64,000 bases of DNA, from positions 20,697,224 to 20,761,223 of the forward strand of contig NC_092463.1 of the NCBI RefSeq assembly GCF_047495875.1. Reading direction: 5' to 3'. The notes beneath the pieces are model-generated. The model was not told the DNA's origin, did no database searches, and was given only the letters and a program-made list of their open reading frames with translations. Made by a program: the position numbers and the translations under genes. Positions 42,626 through 53,021 of this stretch are shown in pieces. The first letter of the stretch is position 1; each line of letters opens with the position of its first letter. This stretch comes from Pithys albifrons albifrons. Its lineage: Eukaryota > Chordata > Aves > Passeriformes > Thamnophilidae.

Positions 42626-45600
42626 AATTTCCCCTGGAATTGTGCATCCATGTTGTTAGAAGCTGTTATGGTGTGAGGTGCTGGATTTGAAACTGAGAAC
42701 ACTTTTTCTGCATGTTATTTTTTTTCTATCCCTGAATCCCATGAAAAGAGGAAGAAAAAAGAAGTAATGCAATTAGACTATGAGAGCTGTAACACCTTAC
42801 ATGAACTGGAAGGTGAAGAAAAGCTAAAGAGTGGGAGGAACTGGGGATTGAAGAGTTCAGGCTTAAAAAGGCAAAAGTAGAGCCTTTGTAACTATTCAGC
42901 CCCTCAGCAGTGCTGCACTGTCAGCAAGAGCTTTGAAATCCACATAACATGTATTGGAGATGAGAAAATCATAAAGTAGATAATGTACATACCAGCAGAT
43001 ACAGAAGAGGCCCACACCATGAATGTGAAGGACCTAGTTGGACCTTACGGTTTTGTTGATTTGGCAAAGGCCGATTTGTGGGATTGAATATCTTTCACAG
43101 GAACAGAACTTGCTTTCAGAGGGTTCTCGCAAAGCAACAAGTTTCAGAAAAAAAGCTTCAAAATGGTAGATGCCCACACTGACCTCTTCAAAATTGAAAA
43201 TCTCGGGTTTATGGCATGTAACAAGCTTTCATTTGAAAATTCAAGCTCACTGCGATTGAGAGACTAAAATGACCTGAAATAAAATGAAACACTTCAAAAT
43301 TATATAGAAGCCTGCTTCAATTGAATAGGAATCATGCATTTAACTTTCAGTCTATGAAAAATGTGACATTTCAACTTCTAAGCCCTATTTATGGTGAATA
43401 CTTTCCTTTAATTGGGACAATTTTCCTAAGTGGGAGAAAACCATCTGTTTCCTCCTCCTTCCAGCTGTGGCTTTGCTCTTTTGCATTTCTCTGCTTCAGT
43501 TCTGTATGCACTGGGTAGCATTTCAATGGGAAATAAGGAAGGATGGAATAGAAGAGCTTCATTTGCTTTTTTAGTAGAAAAATCCCTCTATTAAATGTTA
43601 TGGTCATAAAATGAGGGGCCCATAATACATGAAACGCCAGAATTTGAATGTCCTTTCAGCCTTAACTCAGCCGTCTTCTGCTTATATATTACAATGCATT
43701 TCTTTTTATGGTCACCTGCTTCTTTCCCCAGAGCCTCATACCACCTAAATAGGTACTTTCTGAGTGAATAGCTTTTTCTTATTGTGCATTATCACCATTG
43801 TTTAAAATGGTTGCTTTGACACTTTGTGTGGACTGATGCCATAAGGTCCTATTTCAGTTTTCTTTCCTTTGAAAGATGGCTATTTGCTGTTGTATTCTTT
43901 TTAATATTCTAAAATCAAAAGATATTCTAAAAGAAAAACATTTCTGCACTGTTTGTGATCAACAGTCAACAAATTTACCTTTGAGCTCTGATATTTGAAT
44001 TTCAGACACTAATCGAGCTGCTTGTTCATTTAAAGGTACAGGCCAACAAATTAAGTAACTGTAGTAGAAGAAGCTGGATTTCATCTGCAAATAAGGTGGC
44101 CACAACATTTTGTTGTTGTTATTCTGCAAACCTGTGGGGCAGTCATCTAAGTTGAGCCTTAACTGTGGTATTTACACTCAACATCACAACAGTTTTGCTT
44201 TGAACCTTTTGTTTCACTTGGCCACTAATGTCAGGAAATTTCACCTTCCCTTTATACTCCAAAGGGATTAAATATCCAATGAAAAATCCATAAAATGCAT
44301 ATCCAAGTGAAGCAAACAGATTTTTCAAATAACAATAAACCAGAGTATTTAAAACAAAATAATCAAAATACACAGAAATATGTGTCTTGATGGTGGGAAA
44401 GATTTTACTTAACATTCTCACAACTTATATATATGCCCACCTCCTTTCACCAGTTCCTGTCTCCAAAAATAAGCTGTATTTCACTCACATTGTTTTTGAG
44501 GTTTCCAGATAATGTAACCCACAAATCCATCTGCATTTGGAATGCAGTGGTTTGTGAATGACCTTTTTGTTACATTCACCAAGCAGGATCTTGATCCAAG
44601 CAGATTTTTTGGCTTGGGTTCATTCCACCCCCCCACCCTGGTGCTTTGAACAAACCACTTCCCCAGGCTCCAAGGGCCATAACTTTGGTTGTTTGAAAAA
44701 CTCATTTAACACAATTGATTGTAACATTTTCTCCCTTTTTCCCCTGTCATAACTTCCTGATTGCTGTTCATCTGTACCAGATGTGCTCTTTACATTTCCA
44801 AATTATATAAACGTACTACCCAAAATGGTTCTCTCTCTTCTCCCATCTGTTGTGTATTTATATTTACAGTAGCATGCTAACTTGTGTCCTGTAGCACACA
44901 TTTAACTACAGGTCTGGAAAAGCATGGGGAATTCCTCTCTTAGAGGTGCAGTTCTTGCCATCTGTAGCTATATCTCTCCTGTCTTCAAAAATATCTGACT
45001 GTGTAAGCTACACAAAGCAGACTTAGATAGAACAGCCCCTAAGGAAAATTTGAGGTACTGCACAGAGTAATAGTACTGAAGAAGCAGATGGCACCCTTTG
45101 CTCTGAATCAGTCCTAAAGCAATGGTGCAAGGGTGTCAATGTCACCCTGGGTGACATCCTTCTAATGAAATAAACAGGAGTGACAGTTGAATATTATCAG
45201 TTAAATCTACTGCTCAGTTATAAAACTGGGAATTTAAGTGGACTTGGGTGTATCCATGTCTACTTCCTAATGCATCTCTTGAGAAATATTAACTGTGAGC
45301 CAAAAATACTCAGTGATTTAACAAAAATGATAACAAATTCTGCAGATTTCATCTTCTTCAGCTTTTCCATTCTAATAAAAAGAGAATGGTGACTACTTTG
45401 CTCATCAAGAGCAAGATTTTTATGCATTTTCATGTTCAGAAAAATGATGTGCCTGTCAATCATGACACTGCCTGTGCATGCACAAAACCCCTGTATAAGT
45501 ACAAGGACATGTTTTTTTCCATTGTGTAGGCTTTAGAACTTATCCTTAAATTCATTCCAGCCTTTTTATACAAGTGTAAGGGAAAATTCCAGTTTGCATT

Positions 45601-47591
45601 CATGCTTTGATCCCTGCACACAGAGAAATGGAATTTCCATCAGGTTGGAAGTTATTTTGGATTTTTTTAAAAAATCAAGTATTTCCATTTGACAGAGGGT
45701 ATGTTGTGTCTGCAGTGTCGAGATCTCTTGAGTTTAATGTGCACCTAGTGTTCTCAAAATTCTAGCCCCTGGATTTATGGGATCATGCTAAACGCTAAAA
45801 CAAAACACAGCAACATGTAACTTACCTTCCATTTCCTGTCTTTTGCATGACTTTGAGATTTAGTCCATCATCTTGAACCAACAAAATAAAATGTGATGGT
45901 TCAACCACTCCAGTTACTGCTGTAAAAGAGAAGTAGCATTACAGAGTCCTGACGAGCCCCGCTACACTATTGTCAATCTGGAGGAAAGAGCAGGGTACCA
46001 GATGCTGAGGCACACATTTTTGACCAAGGTAATTTTGTCCTGAAACACCTACTCTAAACTGCAGTTCCCCCAACATTTGTATCCTTTTTTTTTTTACTTT
46101 TGTGCCTTTAATTTTTTCTAAGGTAGAAAAATTATCATATTCCCAATTCAGAACTGAAAAAAAAGAATTTTTACTGCTTGGAATCACTTAACAAAATAAG
46201 AGGCTTTAACAGTTCGCTGTGTCCAACAAAAAGATCTCCAAGAAGTATCTCATATATTTGTTTTGCTAAAAACCACTTCATTTCAATTTCTAGTTAAATT
46301 ACATCTTTGTTTTGGTTTTCTTCTGTCATGCTGCTTAATACATTTCCAGCCTTGGCATGAGTGCTGGTTTTGTTATAGGATTAAGCATACTGAAGTATTG
46401 CCTCAAAATCCAAGTCTTCAACATAATACAAAAATAGAGCAATGAAAACACTTTCACTTGCTAGGTCCATTTATTCCATCAAAATTCACACAGTATTGTA
46501 TGTCCTGCCTTATGTGTCTATACTTCTGTGCCTCCGTCTCTTGAATCTCTAAGTTTTTCTGGAAGCAGAAGAAAGCAGTTGCAGGAGAAAGTTTATACTG
46601 AAATTTGGGGGCTCTGTCTAATTGGAGCAGAGAAGGTGTCTGCGGAAGATGACTCAGCTGTTATTTTCCTTGTTTGTGCCCCTCTGAGAGTCAAGGACAA
46701 TCCCAAGGAATAGAGGGATTTTCTCAGCTACTCAAAGAAAGTCTAGTGATTTTTAACTATTAATGTTTTTTATTTTAACTAGTAGTGTCAAGTATTTCTC
46801 ATAGTCTGAGATTATGCCGTGCTGATGAAAGACAGAAGCTAATCCTGTCCTGTGCCCTTCTTTTTATACAATAACTCTTTAGCTGTATGAAACATCTGTA
46901 TAGTTCATATGCAAAGCTCAACAATAATTTATTCAAAGTATTTCACCTCCCTATTTCCAAACCAACTGTGTAAAACTTAGAATTCAAGTGTCTTTGAAAA
47001 ATAAATGTGGCAGTGGTTTCATGCGGAGACTGGTGTTAGTGTAGAATCTTTGAAAAGGGAAAGTATTAATTCTGTGTCAGTTGCACTGAAACAGTGTGTG
47101 ATCTGTGTCACTTCATTTTAGCTATTCTACTGTTTGTGAACAAGAGTTTGCAAAAAGTGAGACAGATCTTAATCTTCAAAGAATTAAAGAGAGGTCGAGT
47201 TTTTAAAGTTTATCAGAAGTTTTCTTGAAAACTCGTGAAGAAGGATTTGGCTAAGGGGATACTTCTTTGTCTAACAAGTCTGAACACTGACTAATAAATG
47301 TAAATGTAGAGAAGATGTATGTTATATAATTCTGTAAGAGGGTTGGCTTAGTACAGCATGAACTTCTGATTTAAGATCTTATGATATCCAATATCAGTAG
47401 AACACACAGTCAGCAGATTAACAATTAGCTTAGTGACATCCAAACATGACTGGTTCCTAGTGAATTCTAATCAAACACAGTTACCAAAGTCTACTTCTGT
47501 AGAGGTTGATATCAAGACAGATGTTATGCAACTTTTTCTTGATTAGCTGGAAGAAACATGAAGCTCTCAATGCCTAAACTGTCAGATGATA
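42626..47591. other. Noncoding AT-rich stretch, no gene seen
   Basis: No coding region, RNA gene or recognisable repeat family was found between the LTR-like block and the RTE element. Short frames on both strands look random. Confidence 0.65.
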
Positions 47592-47606
47592 CAATCATCA
47601 TCATGG
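47592..47606 (-). repeat. 3'-terminal ATG-type repeat of the RTE element
   Basis: On the minus strand the element finishes with CATGATGATGATTG. Short terminal repeats of this kind at the 3' end, in place of poly(A), are characteristic of RTE-type elements and fix the 3' boundary here. Confidence 0.75.
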
Positions 47607-47639
47607 CTAGGCTTCGCGAATGAAGATTTGAGAAGGGCA

Positions 47640-50068
47640 CTACCCACGCTTGCTGCAAGCATGCTAGTGGCTATAAAGGCCGATACGGGATAGGCAGCTC
47701 CGGTCACAAAAGGCACAGCGGAACGTCTCTCTAGGTGACATTGGCAAGGAACGGTTCTTTCTGCATTGTCTTTTCTCCTCAAGACTGACTCTGCGTGCAT
47801 TCTCAAAGGAAGCAGCAGCGTTGTGAATGGTGGGTCTCCATGAATCCCAATTGGAGGCCAGAGTGGACCAGTGGTGGCAGTCAATATGGCCAAGGCTGAG
47901 GTGTTGTTTCAGGGAGTCCTTGTATCTCTTCTTCGGGGCTCCTCTCTTGCGGCAGCCGGTGGCGAGTTCACCATAGAGCACAATCTTCGGAAGGCGGTGA
48001 TCCTCCATCCTGGAGACGTGCCCTGCCCAGCACAGCTTCGTTCTCATCAGCATGGCCTCGATACTGCTGACCCCTGCCTGTTCAAGAACAGACACATTGG
48101 TCACGTAATCAGACCAGTGGATGTTTAGGATTGAACGGAGGCAGCGCTGATGGAAGCGTTCGAGAAGCCGCAGGTGGTGGCGGTAGGTGACCCATGATTC
48201 AGACCCATATAAAAGAGTAGACAGTACAATGGCTCTGTAGACAATAATCTTTGTACATTTTCAGGTGTTTATTGGACCAGACTCTTTTATGGAGTTTTCC
48301 GAAGGCTCTGTATGCCTTTGCTAACCTGTTGTCTATCTCTTTGTCAATCTTACCGTCTGAGGAAATGATACTTCCCAGATAGGTGAACTGCTGGACTGAC
48401 TTAAGCTCTGAATTGCCTATGGTGATGTGAGGATGATGGAAGACTTCTTGAGGTGCAGGTTGGTAGAGAACTTCTGTCTTCTTCAGGCTGACTTCCAGCC
48501 CAAAAAGCTCAGCAGCCTTTTCAAAGCAGGATGTTAAGCGCTGCAGAGCTGTTTCTGTGTGAGCAACGAGGGCGGCATCATCAGCAAAAAGCAGCTCATG
48601 GACAAGGTGATTCAGGGTCTTGGTGTGGGCCTTCAGTCGCTTTAGGTTGAATAGGCTTCCATCGGTACGATATCAGATGTAGATGCCGTTTTCTTCATCG
48701 AGGTCAGCCGTGGCTCTTTGGAGCATCATGCTGAAGATTGTGAATAGAGTTGGTGCAAGAACGCTACCTTGTTTCACACCGTTGGTTATTGGAAAGGGCT
48801 CAGAGAGTGCATCGCCATATCTGACTTGTCCACGCTGATCCTCATGTAGCAGAATGATCATTTTGAGGAACTTGGGGGGACATCCTAAACGTTCCAAGAT
48901 CTGCCACAGGCCTTTTCTGCTCACAGTGTCGAAAGCTTTGGTGAGGTCAACGAAGGTTACATAGAGACCTTTGTTCTGTTCCCTACACTTCTCTTGCAGT
49001 TGTCTGAGAACAAACACCATGTCTGTGGTGCTCCTATTGGCTCTGAAACCACATTGGCTTTCAGGTAGGAGATCTTCTGCAATAGTGGGTACTAATCTGT
49101 TCAGAAGTGTTCTTGCAAGGATTTTACCAGCAATGGAGAGCAAAGTAATACCTCAGTAATTTGAGCAGTCTGATTTTTCTCCTTTCTTCTTGTACAGGGT
49201 GATAATGACTGCATCACGGAGACCTGGTGGTAGTTCCCCTTGTTCCCAGCAATGCACAACAAGCTCGTGGAATTTGGCATGGAGTGCTTGACCTCCATGC
49301 TTCCAGATTTCAGGTGGAATTCCATCAACCCCGGATGCCTTGTCAGTTTTCACCTGTTGTATGGCCTTGAGTATCTCTCCCATAGTAGGGGCTGCATCCA
49401 ATTCATGTTTCACCGGTTGTTGTGTAATGTGCTGAATTGCTGAGCCTTGGACTACACGGTTGGCACTGAAGAGAGTCTGAAAGTGCTCAGACCATTGGTT
49501 CAGGATGGAGATTTTATCTGTTAGAAGCAGTTGACCATCTGCACTGAGTAGGGGGCTTTGAACCTGATGTGTGGGTCCGTACACTGCTTTCAGGGCCTCA
49601 TAGAATCCTCTTTGGTCACCCAAATCTGCACATAGTTGTGTCTTTTCTGCTAGGCTGAGCCACCATTTGTTCTGGATGTCTCGAAGTTTCTGTTGGAGCT
49701 TACTGCATGCAAGACGAAAGGCGGCTTTTCTTTATATGGCAAGACGGCTGAGCAAGGTGTGCTTGGTGAGCAGTTCTCTTCTTCTTCAGCAATTCCTGGA
49801 TCTCTTGATTGTTTTCATCAAACCAGTCTTTGTTTTTCTTGGAGGAGAACCCTAGGGACTCTTCAGAGGACTGCAGGATGCAACTTTTAATATGTTGCCA
49901 AAGCGCTTCAGGAGAGGGATCTATGGGATTATCTTTAAGTCTAGTTTGAAGGTTTCCCTGGAAGCTGTCTCTCACTGTGGCTGTTTGAAGATTGCTGACT
50001 TGGAGCCTCCTCCTTGGAATGCCGCCTCTGATAGATAGGAATTGGCTGTATACTTCTATATCCCCCAA
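47640..50068 (-). pseudogene. Broken RTE reverse transcriptase ORF (linker, RT, C-terminal Cys/His tail)
   Basis: Five minus-strand pieces follow one another in colinear order. First is a linker region (50068 to about 49728), then a frameshift at the A-run 49726-49729. Next comes linker plus RT N-terminus with DKASGVDGIPPEIWKHGG, ended by TGA at 49153-49155. The RT core follows, with FRANRSTTDM, the motif A sequence VDLTKAFD (catalytic Asp at 48946-48948) and GVKQGSVLAP, ended by TGA at 48673-48675. The fourth piece carries the catalytic FADD (48577-48588) and YLGSIISSD, with a frameshift at about 48248-48262. The last is a C-terminal part with RKRGAPKKRYKD and a CAFC...H finger-like motif, ended by TAG at 47664-47666 just before the probable native stop. 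The catalytic aspartates are intact, but the three stops and two frameshifts make it nonfunctional. Such enzymes nick DNA and copy their RNA in the nucleus; this one also lacks the endonuclease. Confidence 0.87.
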
Positions 50069-50213
50069 ATATGCTTTTCCCTCTTAACCACCACATTCAA
50101 TGGTGACTTTGCCTTATTAGTGGAAATTTTTTCCTCAATTGTGTTTACTATTCCTGAAAATGTTTACTTTCTAAGCCTGTTCTTGTTGTTTTCTTAAAAT
50201 AAATGTTAATAGG
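50069..50213. other. Short spacer between RTE and LTR fragment
   Basis: About 145 bases of AT-rich sequence with nothing recognisable. The exact 5' breakpoint of the RTE may lie a few tens of bases to either side of 50068. Confidence 0.5.
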
Positions 50214-50440
50214 TTTTGAAGGTTGTCTTGGGCTTCTGTGGCCAGGTCGGGGTAGTGAGGTGGCTACAGGGGTGACTTCTGTGAGAAACTGCCAGAAGCT
50301 TCCCCCATGTCCTGCAGAGCCAATGGTAGCCTGCTCCAGGATGGATCCACCACTGGGCAAGGCCAAGCCAATCAGGAGTGATAGCAATGCCTCTGTGATG
50401 GCATCTCAAAGGATATCTTCATTAAAATACAGTAAAAAAT
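50214..50440 (+). mobile_element. Avian LTR-type repeat fragment
   Basis: The block around GGCTACAGGGGTG, CTGTGAGAAACTGCCAGAAG and CAGAGCCAATGGTAGCC resembles a common interspersed avian LTR that I recognise from memory. That LTR continues with GCCTCTGTGAT and a TATA-like region downstream. It is GC-richer than its surroundings and ends abruptly in AT-rich DNA near 50420-50440. Only part of an LTR is present, no internal retroviral sequence is next to it, and the exact family (ERVL-type or another class) is not established. An open plus-strand frame of 79 codons across it is incidental. Confidence 0.5.
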
Positions 50441-52854
50441 AACATTCCCATTTTATTTTTAAATTATTTAAATTTAAAAACACCTGGACATTTTAGGTAA
50501 TGAAGTAATGTAATAATAATCCTTTTCCAACTTGTTTGCAGGTAAGAGTGTTTACTTTATAAATACATGAAATCTGAGGTTTATATTTTCATCAGGAAAT
50601 TTATTAATAGAACTCATGCAAGTGGGCATATGAATATCACTGCAAGATTCTAAAAATAAACAAGCAGACACATTTCTAAGAACAGGTTGCCACAGAAGGA
50701 AAAATATTAACTGGTCATTTTTTCTGCAGTTCTTGATTGATCTTGACACATGAGTTTGCTATTTCTTCCATTTCTTTGTATCTTTGTTGAGTAAATTAAA
50801 CATGCCAAGGTGTTAATCTATGTGAATGTAATGGGTGACTTTTTCCCCCTCAGTCTTCCCATTCAACTTGCTCATAGTAACATCAGCATCCAAAGGAATG
50901 AACCAGAAACTCAAAATCTAAAAATCTGTGCAGTCACTTACAGCTTGACACGTCAGCATCTGCCTTCTGCAGAAGTAGCAGGTGGATTCATTTACCAAAA
51001 TCTTATTTCATTTCAGTTCTCAGCCTGTCAGTCAAAACGTGTTCAACTTTGTGAAAAGCGAAGCCTGTGTAGTATATTTTGTTTATATAATGAAAAAGGG
51101 GCTTTACCATTCTCTCACTATAATACAACTTTCTTACCCCTCTAACAATCGCACAGATTCTTATATGCCATCACCCATTCTTGTCCAGCTTACTTATGAC
51201 TTAAATGTCAAAGAGAAGTGGGTGCTACAGTTACTTGGAGACCTCCCCCATTTAACACTCCCCTCACTTAATCTTATACACATTTGAGTCTCGTGGTGCA
51301 TCACAGACAGTTCACACAACCTGCAGGCTCTCCAGGAGCTGAGAATGTGGATTAAAAGCAAGGCCACCAGACTAGAAATCTGTATGGAGACCCCTCTTTC
51401 AGAAACGTGTATTCCTTGACTGCACCACACTCTGTTATCTAATCTCTGTACAATACAATGAATAAAGAATAAACGAGAAGCCAGAAGAAAATTACTGATG
51501 AGCAAACAGTCTATTCTACCCAATTTTATTGTAATATTGAAAGAGAATGTCACCAAATATCTGCAAAGACATAAAAGGCTATTCTATACAAGATTGTTGT
51601 TGTTGTTGTGTTTAACCTGCTTCAGGTATGGAGGGAGATTAATCGTCTTTAATATAAAATTTTAGAAGCAGAAACAAGTAGACTGAATGTAATTACACTC
51701 ACCTACACAACCCTTTCTTGCTATCTATTATGGGCATTTTGTAAGAAAGCTCAATATTTTTACATCACTTCAAGTTTCTTTCTCAGGATCAGAATATTTT
51801 ATCATGTCCCTAAATAGTTTGAGCCTAAAGGTTTGCCATAAATCTTATTAGATTGTATTTGCTCTCTTGTCTTTATTTGCTATGATCAGATGAAGAGTAG
51901 AAGAATATGCATTTTATCCCAAAGAACATCTAAGGAAAAAAAGAAAAAAAACCCAAGTGGTGTTCACAGGTTCAAAGCAGCATCAGAAGAGGGACAAAGA
52001 AGATAACAGACACTAAAGCTCTAAAGTATGTGAACAGTTAGCCAAGAAATATAGAAAAAAAGCATAAAGAGATAATATTTTCAATATATGCTAAATTTAT
52101 GATTCAGTTAGTATAACAGAGACTTGATGGGATAATCCATATGACTGGGAAATTAATACAAAGCAAAAAAGCTTGTTCAAGAAATGTAAGCAAGGGAATG
52201 ATGGGTGAGGATCACTAATGCATACCTTTGATCTAGGTCAGACCTTTCAATGAAGACAGCTCTGTGAAAAACAGAGCAATGATAAAAATACTAAAAGCTG
52301 TGCACAACTATCATTATGTAGGTCTAATGTTAAATAGTAAACCAAGATCACATGAATAAAGGAATTAGCAGATTCATCCAGAGAACAGAAGTTCATGATA
52401 ATGGCAGATACTAACTGTTCAGACAATTCCAAACTCTGTCCAGCAAGCTCTTCAAATCCATTGACAATAATTGGTTAGAGATAGAATAAAAATTGTCTTG
52501 TGTGTTTTACTCTAACTAGGAGGAAAGAACTGCCTGAGAATACTAGCCTTAGAAGTTCAGAGTGCCTCAGAGTGGCAGTGAAATTACAATATTTGCAATT
52601 TTTACATGGCAATAAAAAGCAATTTCAAAATGTCATGGCTTTCAGAAAAATGGATTTTACTAAACTACATGACTAGTAGATAAACTTTCATAAGGAGTTT
52701 GGTCTGAGAAAAATGAGTAAGCTGAGCTGAAAATCCAGTAAATAAAAAATACCGAAGACATGGACATAAATTTGTCTCATTGCAAGTGAGCACAAGAAAC
52801 AAACATAAACTAAAAACTGGATGCATTTACAAAGAACACAAAATTGTAGCAGAA
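50441..52854. other. Noncoding AT-rich stretch, no gene seen
   Basis: Nothing beyond a short (TTG)n run at 51594-51609 and A-rich sequence near 51930-51950 could be supported. The overlapping frames between 50810 and 51556 on both strands carry no recognisable domain. Confidence 0.65.
51594..51609. repeat. (TTG)n microsatellite
   Basis: About five TTG trinucleotides. Confidence 0.85.
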
Positions 52855-53021
52855 GTGTGTAGGAGCTCAGGCCCAGACAGAGTTAATTGTCTCACAGTTG
52901 CCATGAGAGGGCAGGGCCTGGAGCCATGTGGATTTCTCTGGGTTGCTGTTCTGCACCATCCACACCATGGCTGGAAACAGCTACTTGGAGCTTAATTTCC
53001 ATCTGGTTTTAAACCACAACA
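52855..53021 (+). mobile_element. Short avian ERVL-type LTR remnant
   Basis: Two segments match parts of an abundant avian ERVL-type LTR as I remember it. The 5' part has CAGACAGAGTTAATTGTCTC followed by a Gly/Trp-like GC-richer stretch with GTGGATTT. The 3' end is GGTTTTAAACCACAACA, ending in the expected CA. Both are in the same (plus) orientation. Typical LTRs of this group are several hundred bases long, so about 165 bases implies a large internal deletion or a shortened subfamily. The start at 52855 (TG) is a guess, and no target-site duplication was seen. Confidence 0.5.

Larger units (their letters stand above)
47592..50068 (-). mobile_element. RTE-clade LINE retrotransposon, 5'-truncated (possible AviRTE)
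   Basis: Read on the minus strand, about 2.5 kb encodes a non-LTR reverse transcriptase followed by a C-terminal Cys/His tail. It has a very short 3' UTR (about 50 bases after the probable native stop at 47640-47642) and ends in an ATGATGATTG repeat. A short 3' UTR, a small trinucleotide-type terminal repeat and no poly(A) fit the RTE clade rather than CR1 or L1. Full-length RTE elements are about 3.2-3.9 kb and begin with an apurinic-type endonuclease. That domain is absent here, so the copy is 5'-truncated, a normal outcome of target-primed reverse transcription. The element retains many CpGs, suggesting it is younger than the CR1 copy. No target-site duplication was found by eye. In a bird, AviRTE is the obvious candidate family, but I could not compare it directly. 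Confidence 0.88.

Noticed and set aside
47871..48128. Plus-strand frame of 85 codons and similar ones at 49240-49890
   Set aside because: Antisense shadows of the minus-strand RTE open reading frame.
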